Assembly: GCF_021026345.1 (NCBI RefSeq)
Contig: NZ_JAJNCZ010000004.1
Coordinates: forward strand, 1 to 64,000
DNA: 64,000 nucleotides
Reading direction: 5' to 3'
Source of the DNA: Rhizobium sp. GN54
Lineage (GTDB): Bacteria > Pseudomonadota > Alphaproteobacteria > Rhizobiales > Rhizobiaceae
Positions 15,765 through 24,942 of the stretch are shown piece by piece (position 1 is the stretch's first letter; each line of letters starts with the position of its first letter). The notes under the pieces were generated by a model. It was not told the origin of the DNA. It ran no database searches and was given only the letters and a program-made list of their open reading frames with translations. Made by a program: the position numbers and the translations under genes.

Positions 15765-16765
15765 GCCCCCGCCTCCCTGTCGCGCCTGCCGGACGCATGG
15801 ATGGAGACCAGCCACATCACGACATGATAGGCGAGCACCAGCAACACGGCCGCGCCGAGCGGATAGTGGAACAGCTCGATGCGCGGCCGCCAGCTCAGCG
15901 TTTTCTGGTTTGCCGGCGTGATCTCGTCGAGCAGCGCATAGATCTTTGCCAGTGCGGCCTGGTCCTGTCCGAAGAAGTAACGGCCGCCCGTGGTGGTGGC
16001 GATCGTTTCCAGCATGGCTGCGTCGAGCTTCTCCTCGCCTTGTGCATTCGGGTCGCCGATGCCGATGGTGTGGATGCGGATCTGGTTGTCCCTTGCGATC
16101 CCGGCTGCCTTGTCCGGCGGCATCTTGCTTGCGGTGTCGTTGCCGTCAGTGAGCACGATCAGGATCTTGTCGGGCGCCGGGCTCTCCTGGAACAGCTTGA
16201 TGGACAGGCCGATCGCATCGCCCATCGCCGTTCGCGGTCCGGCCATGCCGGGCAGCGTGTCGTTGAGCATGGTCCGCACGGTTCCGTGGTCCATGGTGAA
16301 GGGAACGAGCGGGTAGGGTGCATCGCCGAAGGCGATCAGGCCGAGGCGATCGCCCGGCCGGCGGTCGATGAAGTCGGCCACGACCGATTTCACCGCATCG
16401 ACCCGCATTTCGAGGTTGCCCTGCGGCGTGCGGAAGTCGCGGGTGTCCATCGACTGCGACAGGTCGAGCGCCAGCATCAGGTCGCGCTGCGGCTCGGTCT
16501 TCTCGAGCGGTGGCTCGACATATTGCGGTCGTGCCACCGCCAGGAGCACTAGCAGCCAGCAGATCGGCCCGATGATCTTCTGCAGCAGGTTGGCGCGGGG
16601 GACGACGGCGCCCTCGGTTGCACCGATGCCGGCCGCTTTCGTGATGTCCTCGAAGAAGGGAATGCGCACCGCCGGCGTCTGCTCGCGGTAGGGCGGCAGC
16701 AGCCACCAGACGAGGAGCGGAAGCGGCAACAGCAGCAGGAGCCAGGGATGGTCAAGGGTGTACAT
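15761..16765 (-). CDS. VWA domain membrane protein (BatA-like)
   Basis: This 334-residue protein has N-terminal hydrophobic spans (WLLLLLPLPLLVWWLL and IIGPICWLLVLLAVA), a VWA domain with an intact metal-ion-dependent adhesion site (LALDLSQSMDTRD and IVLTDGNDTAS), and a C-terminal span before a short basic tail. BatA-type proteins are substrates or partners of MoxR AAA ATPases at the inner membrane. The ATG at 16765 overlaps the DUF4381 gene by 14 bases. Confidence 0.87.
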   Translation of the reverse strand: MYTLDHPWLLLLLPLPLLVWWLLPPYREQTPAVRIPFFEDITKAAGIGATEGAVVPRANLLQKIIGPICWLLVLLAVARPQYVEPPLEKTEPQRDLMLALDLSQSMDTRDFRTPQGNLEMRVDAVKSVVADFIDRRPGDRLGLIAFGDAPYPLVPFTMDHGTVRTMLNDTLPGMAGPRTAMGDAIGLSIKLFQESPAPDKILIVLTDGNDTASKMPPDKAAGIARDNQIRIHTIGIGDPNAQGEEKLDAAMLETIATTTGGRYFFGQDQAALAKIYALLDEITPANQKTLSWRPRIELFHYPLGAAVLLVLAYHVVMWLVSIHASGRRDREAGA

Positions 16766-17282
16766 CGTGCCCCTCGATCCATTGGCGCGCCGCGGAAAGC
16801 GTGCGTTTCGCAGCCGCCTCGTCCGCAAGGGATGCCGCGGGCAGGCGGTACTCGGTCTCGGCAAAGAAGCGATAGGTGTCGTCTTCGATCCTCGCCTTTC
16901 CAGCATGGGCCTTGAGAAAATCCGACCAGTCGGGACCGCTCAGAGCGGCGACGGTCTCGCGTGGCCAGGCTGCGAGCGCCGTCCGCTTCACAAGTGACGG
17001 CAGGCTCAAAAGGGCCTGCATACGGCCGTCCGGCCGGTCGATACCTGTCTCCAGCAGGGCAAGCTCCGCCAGCGCTTCGCGCCGGTAGCGGTTCTGTGCG
17101 CGGTGCCGCAACCAGCGCCAGAGGACAAAGGCAAGCGCGAGCGCGATGGCGGCGGCCAGCGCCGCCCAGCCCCAGGTCGCCGGCATCATCGAGACAGGGG
17201 GCGGGAGCGCGATGTCGGCCATTTGCCGCAAGGTCGCAGCCAGCATGGGATCGGTCGGCGGGCTTGCGACATCGGGCTCCAT
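16752..17282 (-). CDS. DUF4381 family membrane protein
   Basis: This 176-residue protein has a single membrane span at about 36-60 (WGWAALAAAIALALAFVLWRWL) and a cytoplasmic region of about 110 residues. The latter includes the family pattern REALAELALLE and SLVKRTALAAWPRETVAALSGPDWSDFL. DUF4381 proteins occur almost only in MoxR/VWA operons, between the DUF58 and VWA genes, exactly as here; their biochemical role is unknown. Its ATG follows the DUF58 stop without any gap (TGAATG). Confidence 0.85.
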   Translation of the reverse strand: MEPDVASPPTDPMLAATLRQMADIALPPPVSMMPATWGWAALAAAIALALAFVLWRWLRHRAQNRYRREALAELALLETGIDRPDGRMQALLSLPSLVKRTALAAWPRETVAALSGPDWSDFLKAHAGKARIEDDTYRFFAETEYRLPAASLADEAAAKRTLSAARQWIEGHDVHP

Positions 17283-18278
17283 TCAGCGCCTCCTCTGCCG
17301 CCAGGCAAGCTGGCCGAGCAGCGTGCGCAATTGCGGCGCGACCTCTTCGGCCGCCGAGAGCGGCAACATCGGCAGGCCCATTTCCTTCTGCCAGGAAAGC
17401 AGTTCGCGGCCCCGGTTGCGGGCGAAGCTGTCCACGGCATCGCGCACGCTGCTGCGGCCGAACTGCAATTCGGCCTGCAGCGCCCCGCCGCTGATCACCA
17501 TCTCGCCGGTGCGGGGCAGTTCCAGCAGAAACGGATCGTAGACGAGGATGGCAATCACATCGTTGGCCACCGACATCTTCAGCAGGAGGTCGCGCGTCGC
17601 GGGCCCGTGGCCGTCGAAATCGCTGACGACGATGATCAGGTGATCGTGCCGGGCGACGGCGGCAATTCTTGTCAGAACGGCATCGAGTTGTTCCGGCGTC
17701 CGTTTCGCCTCCGAGGTGGCGTTGAGCGCCTTGTTCTTGACCGAGATCGCCTCGGCAAAGCGGATGACAGCCTCGCGGCTGCGATGCGGCCGCACGGCTT
17801 CCTGTTGCGCGTCGTCGAATACGACGCCGCCGACGCGGTCGCCGAGCGCCATGACGCGCCAGGCGCAAAGCGCTGCGGCTTCGGCCGCCGCGACCGACTT
17901 CATCGAACGCCTGCTGCCGAAGAACATGTTGACCCGCTGGTCGACGACGACGAGCGCCGGACGGTCCTTCTCCTCGTCGTAGACGCGCACAAAGGGCTGC
18001 CCGGTGCGGGCGGTGACGCGCCAGTCGATCGTGCGGATATCGTCGCCGGGCTGGTAGGTGCGCAGTTCCTCGAAGCTCAGGCCGCGACCGCGCATGCGCG
18101 ATTCGTGGCGGCCGGCGAGCAACCTGCGGACCGGCGCCTTTCGCAGGAACGTCAGGTCGCAGGCGACCGGCTCCAGGGCCGCAAGGTCGTCGACGGAGAC
18201 ATAGACGCCGTCGGTGCCATGCGCGGCCGGCCGCGCGATGCCTTTCGTTCTTCCGAAGGCGGGCAGGGAAAATGCCAA
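17283..18278 (-). CDS. DUF58 domain protein
   Basis: This 331-residue DUF58 protein carries the family core RMRGRGLSFEELRTYQPGDDIRTIDWRVTARTG and a degenerate VWA-like second half (LIIVVSDFDG). I chose a TTG start at 18278: it has a perfect AGGAGG 8 bases upstream and lies just after the MoxR stop. The frame is open upstream, but that part lies within moxR and is not plausible. DUF58 proteins accompany MoxR ATPases and probably act with them in folding or activating partner complexes. Confidence 0.85.
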   Translation of the reverse strand: MAFSLPAFGRTKGIARPAAHGTDGVYVSVDDLAALEPVACDLTFLRKAPVRRLLAGRHESRMRGRGLSFEELRTYQPGDDIRTIDWRVTARTGQPFVRVYDEEKDRPALVVVDQRVNMFFGSRRSMKSVAAAEAAALCAWRVMALGDRVGGVVFDDAQQEAVRPHRSREAVIRFAEAISVKNKALNATSEAKRTPEQLDAVLTRIAAVARHDHLIIVVSDFDGHGPATRDLLLKMSVANDVIAILVYDPFLLELPRTGEMVISGGALQAELQFGRSSVRDAVDSFARNRGRELLSWQKEMGLPMLPLSAAEEVAPQLRTLLGQLAWRQRRR

Positions 18279-18294
18279 TGCAAGTTCCTCCTGG

Positions 18295-19269
18295 TCAGGC
18301 CGTCGCGACCTTCTCGACGATGCGATCGACCGCCTGGTCTGCGACGATCCCGCCGGCATGGGCCTCGTAGGAGAGCACGAGCCTGTGGCGGAAGACGTCG
18401 TGGACAATGGCCTGGACATCGTCCGGGGTCACGTAGTCGCGCCCGTGCAGCCACGCATAGGAACGCGAAACCTTGTCCAGCCCGATCACGCCGCGCGGGC
18501 TGACGCCGACCTGGATCCATTTCGCAAGATCGGCATCGATCTTGTCGGGATAGCGTGTCGCCATGACGAGAGCGACGATATAGTCCTCCACCGCCTTGGA
18601 AACGGTGATGTCGGAGATTTCGCGGCGCGATGCGAGCACGACGTCCGCGGCCAGCTTCTCGGGATCGTCCCCGGCCTTGCCGTGGGCTTCCTTTTCCTCC
18701 GATCGCACCAGTTCCATGATCGCCGCTTCCGACTTGGCATCCGGATAGTCGACGCGGATGTGCATCAGGAAGCGGTCGAGCTGGGCTTCCGGCAGCGGAT
18801 AGGTGCCTTCCTGCTCGATCGGGTTCTGCGTCGCCATGACAAGAAAGAGTTCCGGCAACCCATGGCTCTTGCCGCCGACCGTCACTTGCCGTTCCTCCAT
18901 GGCTTCCAGAAGCGCGGATTGCACCTTCGCCGGCGCCCGGTTGATCTCGTCGGCCAGAATGAGGTTTGCGAAGACGGGCCCCTGCTGGAACTGGAATTCG
19001 CCCTTGCCCGCCTCGCTGAAATAGACCTCGGACCCGGTAATGTCGGAGGGCAGCAGGTCCGGGGTGAACTGGATGCGCGAGAGGGTCGCGTCGAGGTTCT
19101 TCGCCAGGCTCTTGATCGCCCGTGTCTTGGCCAGCCCCGGCAAGCCCTCGACGAGCAGATGGCCATTGGCCAGAAGCCCGAGCAGCAGGCGTTCGATCAT
19201 GGCCTCCTGGCCGATGATCGACCGGCCCATGCGCTTGCCGAGCGCCTCGATGTCGTCGCGACTGCCCAT
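18295..19269 (-). CDS. moxR: MoxR-type AAA+ ATPase
   Basis: This 324-residue ATPase carries the MoxR-type Walker A (GLPGLAKTRAIK, about 43-54), Walker B (LILADEINRAPAKVQSALLEAMEE), sensor 1 (ATQNPIEQEGTYPLPEAQLDRF), and a C-terminal lid with GVSPRG and SRSYAWLHGRDYVTPDD. It leads a six-gene operon (MoxR, DUF58, DUF4381, VWA, VWA-TPR, BatD-like). MoxR ATPases act as chaperones for metal insertion or complex maturation and stress tolerance. What it serves here is unknown; the sulfatase next door is only a neighbour by position. Confidence 0.93.
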   Translation of the reverse strand: MGSRDDIEALGKRMGRSIIGQEAMIERLLLGLLANGHLLVEGLPGLAKTRAIKSLAKNLDATLSRIQFTPDLLPSDITGSEVYFSEAGKGEFQFQQGPVFANLILADEINRAPAKVQSALLEAMEERQVTVGGKSHGLPELFLVMATQNPIEQEGTYPLPEAQLDRFLMHIRVDYPDAKSEAAIMELVRSEEKEAHGKAGDDPEKLAADVVLASRREISDITVSKAVEDYIVALVMATRYPDKIDADLAKWIQVGVSPRGVIGLDKVSRSYAWLHGRDYVTPDDVQAIVHDVFRHRLVLSYEAHAGGIVADQAVDRIVEKVATA

Positions 19270-19716
19270 TGGATTCCCTCTCCTGCGCGTCGTCAGTTCA
19301 GGTGTACTCGATTCCGGGATGCCACTGCTGTGCCTCCTGCCTTTCAGCAGGCCAGGTTCAAGATATCGCGTAAAAGTTGACGGGCAAGGGTGGCGGGCGT
19401 CGATAGCTGAACAAACGGCGCTGCCGATGGGCGCGGGGCGGACTGGCGGAACGTACGCGGTTTCTCAAACTGATGAGCTTGCTTGAGCTCCACAAGATGC
19501 GCTGCAGCCACGATGAGGTCACGGGCAGCGGAACAGGCGGCCGCTTCGTCAACGGCATCGACCTGGTCAGCCGCCTTGTAACGGCAGCATGCTGCGGCAG
19601 GCAGGGATGACCGCGATGGAATCTTTCCCGCGTGGCTTGCCTTTGCATTTTATCTTGTATACTAGAAAACATCTGACGCCTGGGGAGGATCCGACAGGCC
19701 GCATAGGGAGAGGAAT
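19270..19716. promoter_or_regulatory. Divergent intergenic region moxR operon/amino-acid-type ABC transporter
   Basis: This stretch of 447 bases has no supportable gene. It contains a short dyad CCTGC/GCAGG near 19336-19351 and, close to the right end, a probable promoter/operator for the ABC transporter (19654-19665). I recognised no RNA gene. Short open frames here show no ribosome binding site or domain. Confidence 0.4.
19654..19665 (+). promoter_or_regulatory. Probable GntR operator over -10 of the ABC transporter promoter
   Basis: The sequence CTTGTATACTAG contains a good -10 (TATACT, 19658-19663), 54 bases before the start codon of the binding protein. The same 12-mer with one change (CTTGCATACTAG) lies on the minus strand at 26212-26223 in front of uxuA, at practically the same distance. 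This points to a shared regulator, most likely one of the two flanking GntR proteins. Confidence 0.55.
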
Positions 19717-20553
19717 ATGGTACAGTTCAGCAAGCTTTGCATCGCCGTTGGCGTCGCCGCCGGCCTGGCGTTCTCGGCATCCGCGGCCTTTGCGCAGGAG
19801 GTTCCCGCCGCCGGCGCAAGCGCGCGCATCGATGCGATCAAGTCGGCGGGCCAGTTGCGCGTCGGCGTGCTGGCCAACCCGCCATGGCTCGTGGAAGACA
19901 CGACCGGCGCAGGCGAGCCCTGGCGCGGCCCGGCATGGACCCTTGCGGTCGCCTATGCGGAAAAGCTGGGCGTGACGCTCGTTCCCGTGGCCGTCTCCCA
20001 CGAGACCAAGGTGCCGGTCCTGGCGGCCAACCAGGTCGACATGACGATCTCGCCGCTGTCGATGACGAAGAAGCGCATGGAAGTCGTGGACTTCGTCACC
20101 TATTCGCGCACCTCGCTCTGCGTCTTCGGCAAGGCTTCCAACCCAAAGGTCGCCAACGCCAAGTCGGTTGACGATTTTGACAGCCCCGACGTCACCATCG
20201 CCTACTTCACGGGGGGCGGCGAAGAGAACTGGGTGAAGGAGCGCTTCCCGAAGGCCACCCTGCGCGGCGTGACCAGCGCCGGCACGGCCGCTCCGGTGGA
20301 GGAGATCATGGCCGGCCGCGCCGACGTCGCGCCGATCAACCGCATCCCCTACGTCGCGCTGGCGCGCAAGGTGAAGGGCCTCGAGGCCCTGCCGCGCGAA
20401 AACAGCTGCCAGGACAGCACCGAGGCGGTCAACGAGATCGGCCTGGCCGTCGACAAGAACCAGCCGGAATATGTCGAATGGCTGCGCGCGGTCGCCGAGA
20501 AGATGCTCCCCGAACTGCAGGCGCAAGAGGAAGCCGAAGTCGCCAAGATGTAG
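19717..20553 (+). CDS. ABC transporter substrate-binding protein, family 3 (amino-acid type)
   Basis: This 278-residue periplasmic protein has a signal peptide of about 26 residues (LCIAVGVAAGLAFSASAAFAQ) and the two-lobed family 3 fold (LRVGVLANPPWLVEDTTG; MTISPLSMTKKRMEVVDFVTY; RADVAPINRIPYVAL). Family 3 proteins usually bind polar amino acids, opines or related small acids. The shared operator with uxuA suggests that this one may serve uronate-type or conjugated sugar-acid uptake; that is inference. It leads the operon SBP-permease-permease-ATPase-GntR. Confidence 0.9.
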   Translation: MVQFSKLCIAVGVAAGLAFSASAAFAQEVPAAGASARIDAIKSAGQLRVGVLANPPWLVEDTTGAGEPWRGPAWTLAVAYAEKLGVTLVPVAVSHETKVPVLAANQVDMTISPLSMTKKRMEVVDFVTYSRTSLCVFGKASNPKVANAKSVDDFDSPDVTIAYFTGGGEENWVKERFPKATLRGVTSAGTAAPVEEIMAGRADVAPINRIPYVALARKVKGLEALPRENSCQDSTEAVNEIGLAVDKNQPEYVEWLRAVAEKMLPELQAQEEAEVAKM

Positions 20554-20566
20554 GCGACGGCGGATT

Positions 20567-20590
20567 GCGGCCGGTGATCCCGCCGGCCGC
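20567..20590 (+). terminator. Intercistronic hairpin after binding-protein gene
   Basis: A stem GCGGCCGG/CCGGCCGC (8 pairs) with an 8-base loop, followed by GCTCCTTTC, lies between the binding-protein stop and the first permease. It probably acts as a partial terminator or mRNA 3'-end stabiliser. Confidence 0.5.
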
Positions 20591-20610
20591 GCTCCTTTCG
20601 GAGAAAGATC

Positions 20611-21276
20611 ATGGAACTGAACCTTTCCGCCGTGCTGGACAGCTGGCGGTTTCTTCTCAGCGGGCTCGGGGTCACGCTCCTGCTTGCCGCCGGCGTGACC
20701 GTGCTCAGCCTGTTTTCCGGCACGCTGCTCGCTCTCGGGCGGCTCTACGGGCCGCGCTGGCTGAGTGCCGTCATCGTGTTCTATATCGACTCGATGCGGG
20801 CCATCCCGGTCCTGGTGGTACTCGTCTGGGTCTATTTCGCCCTGCCGATCGCGACGGGTCTCAACCTTCCGCCCTTCTGGTCAGCACTTCTGTCGCTTTC
20901 CGCCCACCTTGCCGCCTATGTGGCCGAGGTCGTGCGGGCCGGCATCCAGTCGGTCCGCCCCGGCCAGGTGCGCGCAGGCATGGCGCTCGGCATGACCCGC
21001 GCGCAGATCCTCCGCAAGATCGTCCTGCCGCAGGCGGTCGTCAGAATGCTGCCGGCCTTCGGTTCGCTGCTGTCGCTTGCAGTGAAGGACACGGCTATTG
21101 CGACCGTCATCGCCGTGCCGGAGCTCATGCGCCGGGCCGATGCGGTGGCCGGCCAGACCTATGCGCCGGTCGAGGTCTTCACCACGGTGATGATCCTCTA
21201 TTTCATCGTCATCTTCCCGCTCACCCGAGGCATTGACATGATCTATCGCCGCATTTCCTTCCTGGGGCGGTCATGA
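20611..21276 (+). CDS. ABC transporter permease, HisM/GlnP type
   Basis: This 221-residue inner-membrane permease of the polar amino-acid type has about five spans. The cytoplasmic EAA loop reads [22 protein letters not shown] (around 125-146), which docks to the ATPase. The early segment SMRAIPVLVVLVWVYFALP matches the family's RGTP-type region. It has a clear ribosome binding site (GGAGAAAGATC ATG) and overlaps the next permease by four bases. Confidence 0.92.
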   Translation: MELNLSAVLDSWRFLLSGLGVTLLLAAGVTVLSLFSGTLLALGRLYGPRWLSAVIVFYIDSMRAIPVLVVLVWVYFALPIATGLNLPPFWSALLSLSAHLAAYVAEVVRAGIQSVRPGQVRAGMALGMTRAQILRKIVLPQAVVRMLPAFGSLLSLAVKDTAIATVIAVPELMRRADAVAGQTYAPVEVFTTVMILYFIVIFPLTRGIDMIYRRISFLGRS

Positions 21277-21932
21277 CATTCGATTGGTCCATCATCTGGC
21301 AAAGCATGGGGGCCCTCTGGCAGGGCGCGCTCGTCACCATCGGATTGACCGTCCTGACGATGGTGCTCGCCGTTCCCCTCGGGATCGTCGTCGCGCTCTT
21401 GCGGGATTCCCGGCTGAAGCCAGTCTCCGCGCTAGCGACGGCCTATGTCGAACTGATGCGGAACGTTCCCATCATCCTCGTCGTCTACTGGGCCTTCTAC
21501 GTACTGCCCATCCTTACCGGCGTCGGCTTCTCGCCGTTCCTCACCGGTCTGGTGGCGCTCGTCCTCAACAATACCGCCTATAATTCGGAGACCTTCCGCT
21601 CGGGCATCCGCTCGATCCGCAAGGGCCAGACGGAAGCGGGGCTGGCGCTCGGCATGAGCGAGGGCGAGGCCTTCCGCAAGATCGTCCTGCCGCAGGCCTG
21701 GCGCCGGGTGCTGCCGATCCTGGCGACCACCTGGGTCACGCTCTTCAAGGACACCTCGCTGGTTTCCGTGATTGCCGTCGGGGACCTGGCGCATACCGCG
21801 CTGCAGATCCGCTCGCAGTCCTTCCGGGTCATCGAAATGCTCACCGCGATGGCTGCCATCTACTGGCTGCTCGGTTATCCGCAGGCCAAGATCGTGGACT
21901 GGATCCACCGCAAATACGGGGTCACCGAATGA
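21273..21932 (+). CDS. ABC transporter permease, HisQ/GlnP type
   Basis: This 219-residue second permease of the heterodimer shows the family region [20 protein letters not shown], then [44 protein letters not shown], the substrate-channel and EAA-loop segment. It overlaps the preceding permease and the following ATPase by ATGA at both ends, so the three membrane/ATPase parts are translationally coupled. Confidence 0.92.
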   Translation: MTFDWSIIWQSMGALWQGALVTIGLTVLTMVLAVPLGIVVALLRDSRLKPVSALATAYVELMRNVPIILVVYWAFYVLPILTGVGFSPFLTGLVALVLNNTAYNSETFRSGIRSIRKGQTEAGLALGMSEGEAFRKIVLPQAWRRVLPILATTWVTLFKDTSLVSVIAVGDLAHTALQIRSQSFRVIEMLTAMAAIYWLLGYPQAKIVDWIHRKYGVTE

Positions 21933-22711
21933 CTGACACGCTTGTCAAACTCCCGCAGGGCTTTGCGCTTCCGGAGGTCGTGATCGAATACCGCGACGTC
22001 CGCAAGCAATATGGCGAGTTCGTCGCGCTCGCCGGGGTCAATCTCGAGGTCCGCCGTGGCCAGGTCGTCTGTCTGATCGGCCCGTCCGGATCGGGAAAAT
22101 CCACGCTTTTGCGCTGCACCAACGGCCTTGAGACCATGACTTCGGGCGAAGTCTATTTCGACGGCATGCCGCTGTCGAAGGATCCGCGCAAGACCCGGCT
22201 CATCCGACAGCGCATGGGCATGGTGTTCCAGAACTTCGAACTGTTCCCGCACAAGACGGCTCTCGGCAACATCATGATGGGTCCGATGACGGTGCTCGGC
22301 CTCAGCGAAGAACAGGCGCGGACGCGGGCCGAAGCACTGCTCGCCAAGGTCGGCCTTTCCGACAAGGCGGGCAACTATCCCGCCAACCTTTCGGGCGGCC
22401 AGCAGCAGCGTGTCGCCATTGCCCGTGCCCTTGCCATGGAGCCCGAAGTCATGCTCTTTGATGAGCCGACTTCGGCGCTCGACCCGGAAACGATCGGCGA
22501 GGTGCTGAACGTGATGAAGCGGCTGGCGGATGACGGCATGACGATGGTGGTGGTGACGCACGAGATGACCTTTGCCCGGCGGGTCGCCGACCACGTGGTC
22601 GTCTTCGCGAACGGGCAGATCGTGGAGCAGGGGCCGCCGGAGCAGATCTTCGACGCCCCGAAGACCACCCGTACCCGCGACTTCCTCAGCCATCTCGGTT
22701 GGGACGGATGA
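21929..22711 (+). CDS. ABC transporter ATP-binding protein, GlnQ type
   Basis: This 260-residue ATPase has Walker A ([12 protein letters not shown], about 50-61), Q-loop ([19 protein letters not shown]), signature [15 protein letters not shown], Walker B ([14 protein letters not shown]) and H-loop ([16 protein letters not shown]). It energises the family 3 importer. The C-terminus ([20 protein letters not shown]) is typical of polar amino-acid ATPases. It overlaps the GntR gene by ATGA. Confidence 0.95.
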   Translation: MTDTLVKLPQGFALPEVVIEYRDVRKQYGEFVALAGVNLEVRRGQVVCLIGPSGSGKSTLLRCTNGLETMTSGEVYFDGMPLSKDPRKTRLIRQRMGMVFQNFELFPHKTALGNIMMGPMTVLGLSEEQARTRAEALLAKVGLSDKAGNYPANLSGGQQQRVAIARALAMEPEVMLFDEPTSALDPETIGEVLNVMKRLADDGMTMVVVTHEMTFARRVADHVVVFANGQIVEQGPPEQIFDAPKTTRTRDFLSHLGWDG

Positions 22712-23439
22712 GCGGGATGCCGGCACAGGACCGATTGGCACAGGGCCAACCTGGCAGGATCGCAGGCGAGGTCGCCGGGATGCCGGCGAGCGTCGACGAC
22801 ATACACGGTATCATTCGCAACGAGATCATCACCCTGGGGCTGATGCCCGGCGTCAAGGTTTCCGAGAACGAGCTGGCGCGTCGCTTTCATACGAGCCGCA
22901 CGCCGGTTCGCGAGGCGCTCCTGCGGCTCGTGGACGAAGGACTGGTCAAGGCCTGGCCGCAACGCGGCACGCTGATAACCCCGATTTCGCTGCGTGCCGT
23001 GCGGCGCGCGCGCTTCGTACGCGAGGCCATCGAGGTCGCCGTGTTCCGCAGGGCTGCGACGGACGGCCTGTCTGCCGAGGTGCCGGCGAAACTCGATGCC
23101 ATCATGACGCGCCAGCATGAGGCCCGCGAAGATTCCATCCTCTTTACCGATGCAGACGACGCCTTCCACCGGGCCTTCGCCGAGGCGATCGCCGTGGGCG
23201 ACATCTGGTCCGTGCTTGAACGCGAGAAGGCACAGTTCGACCGGTTGCGCTTCCTCAGCCTTCCGAACGTGACGCCTGTCGCCGTCCTGATTGCCCAGCA
23301 CGAGCGGATGATCGCAACCGTCCGCGCCCGGGATCCGGACGCTGCGGAGAAGGCGGTCCGCGACCATCTTTCGGAGGTGCTGAAGGTGACGGAACAGCTT
23401 TCCGCCCGCTATCCGGATCTCATCGTCAACGACATCTGA
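22708..23439 (+). CDS. GntR-family regulator, FCD (FadR) type
   Basis: This 243-residue regulator has an N-terminal winged helix ([38 protein letters not shown]) and an all-helical FCD ligand domain ([54 protein letters not shown]). The FCD metal-site residues appear present (D..H, and the two later His). I placed the start at 22708 (ATGA with the ATPase stop); an ATG at 22699 is possible. As the last gene of the ABC operon it is a natural candidate to bind the 19654 and 26212 sites. Confidence 0.88.
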   Translation: MSGMPAQDRLAQGQPGRIAGEVAGMPASVDDIHGIIRNEIITLGLMPGVKVSENELARRFHTSRTPVREALLRLVDEGLVKAWPQRGTLITPISLRAVRRARFVREAIEVAVFRRAATDGLSAEVPAKLDAIMTRQHEAREDSILFTDADDAFHRAFAEAIAVGDIWSVLEREKAQFDRLRFLSLPNVTPVAVLIAQHERMIATVRARDPDAAEKAVRDHLSEVLKVTEQLSARYPDLIVNDI

Positions 23440-23447
23440 CGCCGGTC

Positions 23448-23475
23448 TTCCCCCGTCCCCGCACGGTGAGGGGAA
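23448..23475. terminator. Possible bidirectional hairpin between convergent GntR and uxuB
   Basis: A TTCCCC/GGGGAA stem with a GC-rich interior (CCG/CGG possible) lies in the 39-base gap between converging genes. The stem is short and there is no long T-run, so this is a weak call. Confidence 0.35.
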
Positions 23476-23478
23476 ACG

Positions 23479-24942
23479 TCATTCGGCTTCCGCGGCGATC
23501 GCCTTTTCCATGCCGAGCGAAAGCATCCGCTCCAGCCGCCGGATCGTCTCATCCGCGAATGTCCCTTCGGCGAGCGCCTCGGGCAGAAGATCGGGCATCG
23601 CCGCCAGTGCGGAAAAGACGGCCGCGGGGCTTTCCGTCCCGCTGCCCGCGAGGGCTGCCTGCAGTTCCGCCTCGCGCGGATCGTTCAACGGATAGGAACT
23701 CCCCCCGTCGTCGCGGCCGAGCGCGTAGCGCATCCAGCCGGCGGTGGCGAAGGCGAAAGGAGCGACATCTCCGCCGTGCGCGAGCATTTCGAGGGCGGGC
23801 GCGAATATGCGCTGCGGCAGCTTCTGCGTGCCGTCCATGGCGATCTGCCGGGTCTCGTGGGCGATGGCCGGATTGGCAAAGCGCGCGCAAAGCGATGCGG
23901 CATAGGCGTCGAGGTCCATGGCGACCGTCGGCAAGGTCGCCCGCGCGGCCGTCATGTGGCGGCGGACGAGGCTGTTCAGTGCGGCATCCGCCATCACGTC
24001 GCAGACATAGGTCTTGCCGCTCAGAAAGCCCGCATAGGCCAGCATCGAATGGCTGCCGTTCAGCATCCGCAGCTTCATCTTCTCATAGGGGGCGACATCC
24101 GGCACGAAAAGCGCGCCGGCCTTTTCCCAAGACGGGCGGCCGGACGGGAAATCGTCCTCGATCACCCATTGGCTGAAGGGTTCCGTCTCGACGGCCGCCC
24201 GGTCCTTGTAGCCGGTCAGCGCTTCGGCATCCGCAAGCGTTCGCGCGGTCGACGCGGGGGTGATGCGGTCGACCATCGTCGCCGGAAACGACACCTCGGC
24301 CGCGATCCGGTCGGCAAGGGCGGGACCGTGCGCGCGGCGGGCGAAATCGACCACCGCTGCCCGCAGCAGCGGGCCGTTCTCCGGCAGATTGTCGCAACAC
24401 AGCACGGCGAACGGAGCAAGACCGTTGGCAAAGCGCAGGGCAAGGCCCTGGGCGATCAGGCCCAGCACGCCCCGGGGGGACGACGGATTCAGCAGATCGG
24501 CGGCAACGGCCGGATGGCCGATATCGCATCCGCCGCTCCGCAGGAGGCCGTAGCCCTTCTCGGTCACGGTGGTGCTGACGATGCGGCAGCCGGGGTCGGA
24601 GATGGCTGTGAGCACGCGGTCACTCAGGCCGTTTCCGGCGATGACGCCTGCAATCGATGCGATGACGCGCGCCTGTGGCTTCTCCCCCCGTTCGATCAGC
24701 GTGTAGCGGCCGTCCTGCGGGTTCAGCACATTCGCCACGTCCGCGCCGCGGAGCGATACCCCGATGATCCGCCAGTCGCCGCCGTCAGCCGCGATCGCAC
24801 CGTCGGTATAGGCGGCGATGTGGGCGCGCGCGAAGGCGCCGAGCCCGAGATGGACGATGCCCGTTCCCGTGTCTTCGGGCCGATAGCCGGGCCAGTGCGC
24901 CGGATGGTCCGGCATGGGCCTCGCTGCCGCCGAGAGCCTCAC
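23479..24942 (-). CDS. uxuB: Mannitol dehydrogenase-family protein, probable fructuronate reductase
   Basis: This 487-residue NAD(P)-dependent polyol/uronate dehydrogenase has an N-terminal Rossmann domain (IVHLGLGAFARAHIAAYTD), VTEKGYGL, the CDNLPENG segment, VDRITPAST, and the C-terminal catalytic KMKLRMLNGSHSMLAYAG with the family lysine/asparagine/histidine pattern. Mannitol, fructuronate and arabinitol enzymes share this fold. The 4-base GTGA overlap with uxuA makes reduction of D-fructuronate to D-mannonate the best reading. The start is a GTG at 24942. Confidence 0.87.
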   Translation of the reverse strand: MRLSAAARPMPDHPAHWPGYRPEDTGTGIVHLGLGAFARAHIAAYTDGAIAADGGDWRIIGVSLRGADVANVLNPQDGRYTLIERGEKPQARVIASIAGVIAGNGLSDRVLTAISDPGCRIVSTTVTEKGYGLLRSGGCDIGHPAVAADLLNPSSPRGVLGLIAQGLALRFANGLAPFAVLCCDNLPENGPLLRAAVVDFARRAHGPALADRIAAEVSFPATMVDRITPASTARTLADAEALTGYKDRAAVETEPFSQWVIEDDFPSGRPSWEKAGALFVPDVAPYEKMKLRMLNGSHSMLAYAGFLSGKTYVCDVMADAALNSLVRRHMTAARATLPTVAMDLDAYAASLCARFANPAIAHETRQIAMDGTQKLPQRIFAPALEMLAHGGDVAPFAFATAGWMRYALGRDDGGSSYPLNDPREAELQAALAGSGTESPAAVFSALAAMPDLLPEALAEGTFADETIRRLERMLSLGMEKAIAAEAE

